From Celoporthe dispersa (lineage: Eukaryota > Ascomycota > Sordariomycetes > Diaporthales > Cryphonectriaceae), in contig WAID01000003.1 of assembly GCA_016584495.1 (NCBI GenBank), positions 6,590,501 through 6,654,500 of the forward strand: 64,000 bases of DNA. Reading direction: 5' to 3'. A program made the position numbers and the translations under genes. Under the pieces are notes generated by a model, which saw nothing but the letters and a program-made list of their open reading frames with translations, searched no databases and was not told the origin of the DNA. Each line of letters starts with the position of its first letter. The first letter of the stretch is position 1. Shown here piece after piece: positions 21,838 to 30,594 of the stretch.

Positions 21838-23085
21838 CCCTTGTAGTAGTATCTTGTCAACATGTGTCTAGGATGCAGACGCGCACTAGACTAGGGAGGT
21901 TGGGAGGCTTGAAGCTTGTTTCTTCAGCCTAAGATGCCAGTGACGATCTAGAGCCTTGCTTCTTGTGGTGCACGGGAAGGAGGCTGGTGTGTGATTTGAT
22001 AGTTCGATGATGGTGGTCTTAGCAGTACCTATCCAAGTATCCTCCGGCATATCCAGGCTGTACTTTGCGTGCTCTCGGTATATTTCGTCATGTATTGCGC
22101 CTCGCGGTGTAGTCAGAATGTCCGAGGGACAGAAAACCGGTATATAGGAAGGCAGTGACAAGGCTACCAGCCGCTGGCACGCCGGGCAGAAGGCGACACC
22201 GCCAGCCGCTACCTCACACAAGACTGTCGCCGTCCATATCATAACCAAGGTTTCCCAAGCGGGCACAGGCGTCGTATCATGATGAAGTCAGCGGGATACC
22301 ACACACACGGCAACACGCAGGAGCCCGGTAGGAAGGGCATGGCGTCATTGGACATGTCGAGGATCGAGATGGAATGGTCGGTTAGGCGTGTCCGCTCAGG
22401 TCACCCCCAATTGGCTTCCTCCCGAGGTCTTGGGTGACTACACAGTAGAGCTGCCACCAGTGTAGAGCATTGATTGCTGTCTATGCCAGCTTTGGCCAGC
22501 TCTGGAGGTATTCCATGACAGCTTAGGGTAAGCACGTGCTGGGCTACCCCTGCTCAGGCCTCTCTATCCTGCCAAGTTCTCCCTTGCCAAGTTTTCCAGG
22601 TGCTGCACGAGCGTACGTTCATAGTGGTGTTGCAGTGCTGCTTTAGTGCTGTCAGCAGCCTCCAATAGTGGCATTGGGCTAGCTCAGCCGTTGGCGCTGG
22701 TGCGCTTTGGTGTAACGGCAATTATCCAAGAAGTTGCCTTGGTTGCCCATTCTACCCCGCGTCCAGCCACGATTTCGTCAACGGCGCCTGGAAGATCAAA
22801 GGAATGAGATGGACTTGTAGGGATTGTCTTCAATATGGCTGTGACGTTAGACCGCGCACGCCATTTAAGCTTGCAACGAATTGAGCACAGCCTGCACCGG
22901 GATGTCTCATGGCGTGGTCCAGACCCAAAGTTGTCGCTAATAGGCTGCCGGGCAGATCAGATCGACACGGAATAATGACTTGGCCTGGCGATCGTGCAGT
23001 AGCCAAGATCCGATATTCCCACCTCTCGCGCCGTTCCGTGAGAAGGTTGATACTAGCCCCTCGTCGGAGGTGCCTGTTGTGCGTC

Positions 23086-25194
23086 TCACAGCTTGCTCGA
23101 GCCACCGGCATCACCAAGGGCGCCGCTCATCATGAACGCATCCTGCTGTGCTGTCCTTCTTTCTTCAGGCCCGAAGAGCACCAGCTCCCGACCGCCCTTG
23201 GTGCCCCACCAGGCCACGCCGATGGCAGCCCTCTCCACATCCATCTCGCCATTTCCCAATATCGTCCAGAACCTCTGTTTGGCGGCCTCTCTTAGGGACA
23301 GGTCCGAGATCTCATGTAGCGCCCCACCAACGACGTTCATCCACTCCTCCACAATGGGCTGTGGCAGGAAAGGGAGCGCATCGATCAGTGTGAGGACCAA
23401 TGCACCCTGCTCAGACATGGGTGGAGGTGTCGCATTGCCGTGATCGTGCGTCGTCGCCCGTAGGAGCCCCTGGCCGGCGGATGGGATCCGGAAGCGGACC
23501 ATCTCTAGCAATGTCTCGCCGAGTTCTGGTCTGATTCCTGACACGGGGAAAGGAGGGGACAGGATCTGCATGAGGGTGCTAAAGGCGAGTCGAAACTGAC
23601 GGGGAGAGATGTGTGACGGGAAGGAATCGAGGAGGGTTTCGGCGTAGAAGGGGGCCATCTTGACAGCGATGGGTCCGTTCTGAGGACATGAGAGGACGGA
23701 GAGAATGGCGGAGTGTGCGGCTTCGAATAGCTCGGTCGTGCGCTGTGAGTGTGGTGCGGTACGAGAGAGGTATGCTGTCGCAGGCTGAACGATGAGGCTC
23801 TCGCAGGCCTCTGAGGGTATGTTGAGAGGAAGGTGTTCTGCCGTGTTCAGGTAGAAGAGGTCCAGTGTTCTCTGGAGGGCTTGTGTCGGTATCGGACCAG
23901 TGCTTGTGGGTGCTGTCTCCCTCAAGAAGGTAGCCGTAGGAGCCGCATACCTCGCAAGGATATCGATGGACGTGAGGTATGAGAAGGTATACACCTGGAA
24001 GCTGTCATTCCCTCTCGAAGAGATGAAATAGAGGTTCCGGTAGATGTGCAGCGTCTTCGCTGCCACGACAGGAGCCACGGCATCGTTTCTCAGGTGAGGG
24101 TCAAGGAGACTTCTGGCCGTCACGGCACGCAAGACGGCCACAGCCGCGAAGAGGATATTTGTGAGAAATCGCCATATAGCTGGCCAGGTGACTTGAAAAG
24201 TGGCCTCGGTGAGAAATAATCCCTCCTCGTCAGAGGTCTCGATCTCGGCGAGTCTCGTGTGTCGCCAGTGGCCCAGTAATGCCGCGGTGAAGCTCACTAG
24301 GTCGTCTTGGGCCTGCAGAATCAGGCGATGGTCCCTCGTTTTCTCAACCGCGAATGCGATCAATTGAGACAAGGGACCGGCTGTCTCCACCAGGGGCTTT
24401 GACGTGAGCCTTTGTATCGCCATAAAGGACCCCGACGTCTCGGACCACTCAAGCCTCTGGCCGACCTGCCTGACATCTGGGCCGATAAGCCCAAGGAACG
24501 TTCCTCCTTGGAACCCGTCTCTTCCGACCAAAACTTGGAGCGCCACAGGAAGAAGCGCATCGCAATCAACATCCATCCTAGCCGATTCCGACATCAGCGG
24601 GAAGGTCCAATTCAGAGCCAACACAATCGCTGGTCTTGCAGTAGGCGGCCCTCTGTCCAGACTCCGCAGGGCAAGATTTGCGGCCGTGACAACAGCACCC
24701 TCAAGAGTCCTCCTCATAGAACCTGACAAGCTCCGCCTGTCATTCCCCTCGAAGCCCATCAGTATCCCCGCCAGTACCAGCAGGTGCTGCCACCGGCTAC
24801 TCCTCTCATCTGCGCCCTTGACCACCGCCCTCGCCCACGCCTCGCTGGTCAGCCCGCCACCCACAGGCGGGCTCGAGGTGATACCGAATCCCAGCGCAGT
24901 GCGCTTGTCCGCGTTCTCGAGCTCGTTGCGCCGCACGTGGATCGCGGCCGTGTTGAAGACGGAGAGCACGCGCAGGCAGGTCTCGCGCAGGGGGTCGGCG
25001 TCCGGGGAGGGAGAGTGGTAGTGCCATATCGCGGGTGCGGTGAGAAACTGGGAGGTCAGGAGGGCCAGGTTGAGAGGGTTGGTCAGCTCGGTGAGGAGGG
25101 TGAGGGTCGTGCCAAAGAGACGGTTGGTGTGGCGCTCATCGCGAAGGGTCTGGAAGTCGGCGAGGACTTGGTTGAGGAGACGGTCGGCCGGCAT
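23086..25194 (-). CDS. PEX8: Peroxin Pex8, peroxisomal matrix-protein import
   Basis: Single-exon gene of 702 codons. Pex8 is attached to the inner face of the peroxisomal membrane; it links the docking and RING complexes and helps release cargo from Pex5. The product begins MPADRLLNQVLADF and continues with LLTELTNPLNLALLTSQFLTA, features I associate with the filamentous fungal Pex8 family. It is mostly helical and repeat-like, without a signal peptide. It ends in SKL, a perfect PTS1 signal, as known for Pex8 of several yeasts. I see no clear PTS2 near the N-terminus. The frame is intact over 2.1 kb. It lies head to head with the TMEM170-like gene, 359 bp apart. Identification rests on the N-terminal block and the SKL end. 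Confidence 0.82.
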   Translation of the reverse strand: MPADRLLNQVLADFQTLRDERHTNRLFGTTLTLLTELTNPLNLALLTSQFLTAPAIWHYHSPSPDADPLRETCLRVLSVFNTAAIHVRRNELENADKRTALGFGITSSPPVGGGLTSEAWARAVVKGADERSSRWQHLLVLAGILMGFEGNDRRSLSGSMRRTLEGAVVTAANLALRSLDRGPPTARPAIVLALNWTFPLMSESARMDVDCDALLPVALQVLVGRDGFQGGTFLGLIGPDVRQVGQRLEWSETSGSFMAIQRLTSKPLVETAGPLSQLIAFAVEKTRDHRLILQAQDDLVSFTAALLGHWRHTRLAEIETSDEEGLFLTEATFQVTWPAIWRFLTNILFAAVAVLRAVTARSLLDPHLRNDAVAPVVAAKTLHIYRNLYFISSRGNDSFQVYTFSYLTSIDILARYAAPTATFLRETAPTSTGPIPTQALQRTLDLFYLNTAEHLPLNIPSEACESLIVQPATAYLSRTAPHSQRTTELFEAAHSAILSVLSCPQNGPIAVKMAPFYAETLLDSFPSHISPRQFRLAFSTLMQILSPPFPVSGIRPELGETLLEMVRFRIPSAGQGLLRATTHDHGNATPPPMSEQGALVLTLIDALPFLPQPIVEEWMNVVGGALHEISDLSLREAAKQRFWTILGNGEMDVERAAIGVAWWGTKGGRELVLFGPEERRTAQQDAFMMSGALGDAGGSSKL

Positions 25195-25553
25195 CGTGGG
25201 CGGCGCAGAAGGGGCTTTGCTATATCATCTGAGTATGTTCCTCAGGACTCGATCATGAAATCTTCTTGCATGCAGCGTGTAAAGTAATCGAGCAAGAGTT
25301 TCATCCCGCAAAGAGAAGGGTACACGTGCTGGGCTGTCGAAGATGTTCTGTTGTTGAAGCTCGGTCCGCCACTGGTCGGACTGCCCACTAAGGGCTGCTA
25401 GAGTTACTGCAGTGTACCTTACCTTCCCTGTGCTCATTAATTGCCGAGGCACAGCGCTGACAGGAGCCCTGCCCTTATTTCCATGTGTTCGCGACCGCTA
25501 ATCTTCCGCCCCAACCACATGAAAAGGAGACGACATTGATTTCGACGTTCTCG
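25195..25553. promoter_or_regulatory. Divergent promoter between PEX8 and the TMEM170-like gene
   Basis: This 359-bp interval must contain both promoters. No obvious TATA or CCAAT box was seen. No coding sequence. Confidence 0.5.
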
Positions 25554-26132
25554 ATGCCTGACGCAGCGTAAGTGACCATTTCCATTAAAAACAACAAAAG
25601 TATAAAATCGAGATTCTCCTATATCGTCATAACTAATCAAAACGTGAGTAGCCACCGAGTGGTCTACCCACCAGCGGACTATAGTCCTCCTGGATGGCCG
25701 TCCCTTTTCTGGCCTCCGCTGGAGGACCGCTACGTCCTGTACCGACTCGGTGACATGGTGCGCTTCACGATGTTCTGGACGCTCGTCATGTATGCGGCCT
25801 TTCACTGGGCAGCCATTGGGATCGCACTGTTTGTGCAGATCGGCAAGAGGCGGACGAACTGGAAGTACTTGTGGACGGTTCCCATCATCTACTCTGTGAT
25901 AGCAGCATTTGAGGCGTTGATCGCGGGCAGCATCACGGGCGCAATGTTCGTATGCTCCCTTCCTCATCACGGCGTCATCCCACTGACGATTATTTGCCAC
26001 CAAAAAAACAGGGTCGGTGCGATTTACATAGCTGGCGGTTGGTACATGACGACGTGGATACCGTTCATCTGGGGCTGGGCCAACGTCTTCGTGCTGGTTG
26101 TTTCTTCATTCTCTATCTCGGGCGGTTTATGA
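25554..26132 (+). CDS. TMEM170-like small integral membrane protein, likely frameshifted
   Basis: About 143 residues with three predicted membrane helices. TMEM170 proteins shape ER sheets and the nuclear envelope in animals; the fungal role is unknown. Exon 1 is only 14 nt (25554-25567, MPDA plus part of Ala), exon 2 is 25652-25949, and exon 3 starts at 26012 or 26013 and ends at 26132. Conserved pieces are DMVRFTMFWTLVMYAAFH, VGKRRTNWKYLWTVP, EALIAGS and the end WGWANVFVLVVSSFSISGGL. Intron 2 has donor GTATGC and a CTGACG branch, but splicing at the only AG leaves one extra G (GGGTCGG); with two G the join MF-VGAIYIAG is exact. This is probably a consensus error. Its 3' end is 35 bp from the convergent acetyltransferase gene. 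Confidence 0.8.
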
Positions 26133-26167
26133 ATACCCACCATAGGTGTCATTTGTCATCTACTATA

Positions 26168-27105
26168 CTATGCGTCAACCTTTGGGGCGTCTTCTCCAGC
26201 CAAAATCTCAGCACCACCGGCCTCAGCGGCCTCTTCAAGGCTCCCTGCGATCTCGATCTTGCGGATCACCCTCGCTGGGTTGCCGGCTACGCAGGTGTAC
26301 GGTTCCACGTCCTTGGTCACGACACTGCCGGCTCCGACGGTGCTTCCCTTGCCGATGGTAACACCGGGCAGGACGATGACGTTACCGCCCAGCCAGCAGT
26401 CCTCCCCGATGTTGATGGGCTTTCCGGATTCAGGGCCTCGGGTACCGTTGCGGACGGTCGGGTCCAGAGGGTGCGCGGCGCTGAAGAAGCAGCAGTTTGG
26501 ACCGACCAAGGTGCGTGCCCCGACCGTGATCGGGCAGGTATCGACCCAGGTCGAGTTGGCGTTGATGAGGACGTTGGCCCCGAGTCTGTTGTCGAATTCA
26601 TGTTTGAGCTCTCCAAAAAATCTCTCAACTGACCGACTGGACTATGACTACACAGGTGGTGGGTGTGTGCAGATCTATACATACTTGACATTATATCCGT
26701 AGTCCATCAGGACGGGTGGGGCCAGAATTGGGAAGTCTTCGAGCTGGGCCTCATCTTCTTCTTGGGACGATGTGTGGTGCTTCTTCGGCAGAGGCGTTTC
26801 GTCGCTCGTAAGGCTGCACACACGCTGCGTTAGCCAACTTGACAAGACTAGCTAGCCACGATGATGCATCGCTTTAGGCGCGGAGCTCTGGAATGTCAGG
26901 AAAGGCAAATATCCGGGCGGCCGTCTTACTCCTGATAGAGTTCAATCTGCTCTCGACGAGCTACGCCCTCCGACTTGTTGTACAAGGCCTGAGCCATCTT
27001 GCACCGATTCCTCTCTTCTATAAGATCAGGAGTAAATGCATAGTAGAGCTCGCCAGCGAGCATCCTGCGCTTGTTCTCATTCGCGTCAACCTTTGGTGCA
27101 GCCAT
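26168..27105 (-). CDS. Maltose/galactoside-type O-acetyltransferase (hexapeptide repeat)
   Basis: Cytosolic acetyl-CoA-dependent sugar O-acetyltransferase of the LacA/NodL/Maa group. Exons 27105-26930, 26813-26685 and 26585-26168 give 240 residues; introns are GT-AG and phases agree. The N-terminal Maa domain has KRRMLAGELYYAFTPDLIEERNRCK (split here as MLAGELYYAF and LIEERNRCK). The left-handed beta-helix spans about 100-200, with LGANVLINANSTWVDTCPITVGA. The catalytic His is in FFSAAHPLDP, and the typical helix end GGNVIVLPGVTIGKGSTVGAGSVV and VAGNPARVIRKI follow. The peptide APKVDA occurs at both ends of the protein, encoded by a shared 14-nt sequence. In fungi this family is widespread and its substrate is uncertain. 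The frame is intact. Confidence 0.9.
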
Positions 27106-27557
27106 GGTGATTTCTGAGCTGGGGAGGCGTGGTTACGGGCGACGTTACAACAAAAGGGTCAAGGTCAACCTTGAGCGGTTCTAGCTTGTTTCCTTTTTCT
27201 TTTTCTTAAAAGGAAGAAGAAGAAGAAGAAGCAGAAAATTCTCACAGGTTACAGAAATTAATCTTTAAGCAGTCAGTCGAGCCAAGACTTTCATAAGGCT
27301 GGCCTGAAAGTCAGCAGCTCCATCCTCCTGCAGAATTACACACACCGCCTGTATTGTCTGTCGTGTCATGTTTTGTAGGTTTAGGCTAGAGCCACGTCAG
27401 AGGGTCAATCTCTGCTAAGCCCCATGAACACCCTCTGTTATGACAGAACGGCCGCAAAGCACATAAACCCAGATGTTGAACACTTCAAACCAGCATCATT
27501 ATGAATATCAAGCCTTAAGATCTCCGGATCTCTCTTTCTTTGCTTTCACTCCCAAAA

Positions 27558-27588
<31 letters not shown>

Positions 27589-28734
27589 AAGGAAGGAGGA
27601 AAAAAGAGGAGGTTCGAATTCGAAATACTTTTCCAACCTATTTATTTTTATTGAACAGTTACAAAAATTTGTGGGGAAAGTCACTCAGGCACCTACGGTG
27701 TAGCTACAAGGAACGACAGGCAAGAGTGCCAGGTGGAACTTCACTGTATCGACAAGAGCTCCGTCTCCTCGCCGTACTTTGACTGAATTCTTGAGATCGC
27801 GGGCTGAGAAGAGCTGACGGCTGGTGGCCGCAAATTTCATGCTGAAGGCACCAATGTCAGTCAAGGATATGGCACGGCAATAAGAGCAAGGACTGCTGGA
27901 GCAGAGTGAATGCAAAAATATCTGTGCAAGGCTTAGGGTGATGAATATTCTGGTTTTTGGAAATCATAACGTACTATGTGTTGATTTATAGGTTGGCCTA
28001 GTGTTCGTAGGTACCGTGAGCGAACAGGTATCGTGAGAGGCTTGCACGATTTTTGAACGCAGGCAGGTTGATGATTTCAGAATTTATAAAGGGAGGTTGG
28101 TGAAGCAGTGCTGGATCAGAGGCGCAATCTGGTTGTTTGTAAGCTTTGGGTAGAAGTAGAGCTCGGGAGAAAAGATGACTCCCGGGCTTGATGATGAAGG
28201 ACTTTGAACTACATGTGTTCTTGTTGCAGTTTGAGGGTGGAATCACAGCCCCCAGGAAAATGTGAGGTGTAATAGTTGTCATTGGTGATGCGGACGAGAA
28301 CAAAAAGTCCTCTACTACTGTGTATAGTAGTAGCCTTAGCATTGCCCCCCCCCCCCCCCGGGCAGGTGGTTCAGCATCGAGTCAGACGGGCCGAGGCGGC
28401 TGACCACTGCGCCGATGGTCACGATGCGCCGCACGCCTCACGGGGTTCCAACATGGACCAAAACAAAGCACACCCAGTATATGGCACATGTTAGAGCGGC
28501 CACGAGGTTGTGGATGAGTATCAGGTATAAATCTATATATTTTCAGGCTGCGATGCTGACTTTGTACGTAGGCTCTCAGCAGGACGAGAATCACCAAAGC
28601 TGTTCAGATTTAAAACCAGCGAGCGCCAAACACTTTGAACGGGCCTAGCACTGAATTCATCACCACTATTCAGTCAACCGATTAAGTCTTGCAGGATCTA
28701 TTTAGTCTCTCTATAACCTCTACCACCATACAAT
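27106..28734. other. Divergent intergenic region (acetyltransferase / SLATT)
   Basis: No recognisable gene. It holds an A/G-rich stretch near 27553-27612 and a 15-C run at 28345-28359. Base composition is locally more AT-rich than in the genes. Confidence 0.45.
28345..28359. repeat. Poly-C tract (15 nt)
   Basis: Fifteen consecutive C, 376 nt upstream of the SLATT gene start, likely length-variable and error-prone. Confidence 0.9.
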
Positions 28735-29544
28735 ATGTCTATGTGGTCGAGGATATTACATCTGCCGTCGGATTCGACACCCCTCTTGGGACACGGCGTG
28801 TCGAGCAGCAACAACAACACCAACCAGCCAAATGATAACAGCACAGACGCAAAAGACGACCGCTCTGAGGCGACCGAGACGAGCAGCCCCGGCATGAGCT
28901 ACGGCGCACTCTGGTCCGACCCGCTGGGCGGCCCAGCGCGCGGCAACAACGACGAGCACCTCCTCATGTTCCGCCGGGCGTTGGGCATCAACAGCGACGC
29001 CTCCTCGGCCCAGGACCACAGCTACCTCGAGCAGGGCCAGACGAGGACCGCCGTCGGCATCTACAGCACCGTCGTCCGCCAGCAGCGGCGGATGAAGCTG
29101 CTGCACCACACCGTCAGCGGGCTGGTCTGGGGCTGCCACGGCGTGCAGATCGTGGTGGGCGCGACGCTGACGTGCCTGGGCCTGCGGGAGGACGACTTTC
29201 ACAAGACCATCACCGTGCTGGGCGCGGTAAATACTGCCATCGCTGGTGTGCTGACCATGATCAAGGGCAAGGGGCTGCCGGAGAAGCTGGGCAGGAGCGA
29301 GGCCGACTTTCGACAGCTCCAGGTGTGGATCGAGGAGACGGAGTCGCTGCTGGCTCTGGGGGTGATCGGGCGCGACAGGAAGGAGGTAGGGCAGTTGGTC
29401 GAGACGGCGTTTAGGCGGTACAATGCTTGCTTTGGACAGTCGTATGAGATTGAGGCTGATATGGATCGGGAGTCGGATGATGTGGACTTGGGGGATGACG
29501 AGGAGAGTGGTATAGAGGATGGTAGGAATCTGTTGGAATCTTAA
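28735..29544 (+). CDS. Fungal SLATT-domain membrane protein
   Basis: Single exon, 269 residues. Residues 1-105 are low-complexity (an Asn-rich run near 26-36). From about 107 to 230 it fits the fungal SLATT domain (SMODS and SLOG-associating two-TM effector): GIYSTVVRQQRRMKLLHH, a first membrane helix at about 124-150 (VQIVVGATLTCLGL), a second at about 157-177 (ITVLGAVNTAIAGVLTMIKG), then KGLPEKL and a helical tail. In bacteria SLATT proteins are predicted pore-forming effectors linked to nucleotide-sensing or defence systems. The fungal branch is common but uncharacterised, so its function here is unknown. The C-terminus is strongly acidic (SDDVDLGDDEESG). The adjacent gene in the same direction is a GMC oxidoreductase, with no SLOG or nucleotidyltransferase gene nearby. 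Confidence 0.83.
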   Translation: MSMWSRILHLPSDSTPLLGHGVSSSNNNTNQPNDNSTDAKDDRSEATETSSPGMSYGALWSDPLGGPARGNNDEHLLMFRRALGINSDASSAQDHSYLEQGQTRTAVGIYSTVVRQQRRMKLLHHTVSGLVWGCHGVQIVVGATLTCLGLREDDFHKTITVLGAVNTAIAGVLTMIKGKGLPEKLGRSEADFRQLQVWIEETESLLALGVIGRDRKEVGQLVETAFRRYNACFGQSYEIEADMDRESDDVDLGDDEESGIEDGRNLLES

Positions 29545-30594
29545 TCAGGCGCTGATGGGACTGGATGGTAGATTTAGATCTGTTACTTAGACTATATGGC
29601 TGTTGTAAAGAGGCCGACATATGATTACCTGTTTAGATTAATGAATTACAATACTGATCTACATCGATATACTTGCTCTTCCTACCTGGAGGTCGTGTTT
29701 CAGTTCAGACTCTTGAAGATCTGTCTTATTCTCGTTATGCTGTGGTATTAGAGTATAGAACTCTGCCAGAGTCTCAGCATTTACATAATAATTATTCCTT
29801 AAATGACCAGAGTTTCTGAGTGGTACAGGGATGACAATTTGGGCAAGCAGCAGGGTCATCCTTCTGAAGTCGGAGCGAGTGTGCTTATTATGTCTTTTCA
29901 TCGACACCAAGTGGTCGAGGCCGTGGACAGGTCAATGTACGACAAGCTCAGTCTCGCGCAGTATCAGGAAACTAACAAGGGAACAGATAAACGGCCCCTA
30001 GAAATACAACTAGGCGGATATACACGGTCGTTCTTGGGTGCACGGGAGAAGGACAGACAGAACCTCGTTTAGCCTCGTATCCGCATTTGTTCCCACCCAT
30101 CTACTATGTACTCTCCGTTCTTGCTCGACCCACGCAGAGAGTTACATTACTTGGATGGTAATTATGTAGAGTACCGGGTTGCAGTCATGAGAGAAGGGCG
30201 AGCCGAATAAAAAGAGTACCTGTGAAGATTTAAGCTTCAAGCCGGGCGGAGGTGGGTCGGACTGCCTGTAGAGCGCGGCATTGGTGACAAGGTTTAGAAT
30301 AGACACTGAGTGCTATGGTAATTGCAATCTTTTCTTCCTCTCCTCAAAGTTAAACATCGCGGCCAGGGTTGCCTTGTTGGCTGTGTACCTTGCCTTAATT
30401 GTGCGTTGGAAAGAGAAGCGCACGCTAGACCAGAACTACATAAACGTCCTTCTCGGCGACCCATCATGAACGAACGACAGTGGGTCCCTCCTTCACTCCT
30501 TCACTCCTTTCTCTTCCAACTCGTGAGTCTATCTTCGAGCAGCCGCTGCATGCTTCCTATGTAACAGCGTGAAAAGGGAAGGACCTCCTCGGCC
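29545..30594. other. Intergenic region (SLATT to GMC oxidoreductase)
   Basis: Downstream of SLATT and upstream of the GMC gene. AT-rich at first. No coding frame of note, and no clear TATA close to the GMC start. Confidence 0.45.

Larger units (their letters stand above)
21608..23085. other. Intergenic region (hydrophilin promoter, PEX8 3' side)
   Basis: Contains the promoter elements listed separately. The rest has only short frames. One minus-strand frame of 126 codons at 21886-22266 resembles nothing I know and is not called. Confidence 0.4.

Noticed and set aside
21886..22266. 126-codon minus-strand frame
   Set aside because: No family likeness, signal or spliced context; probably chance.
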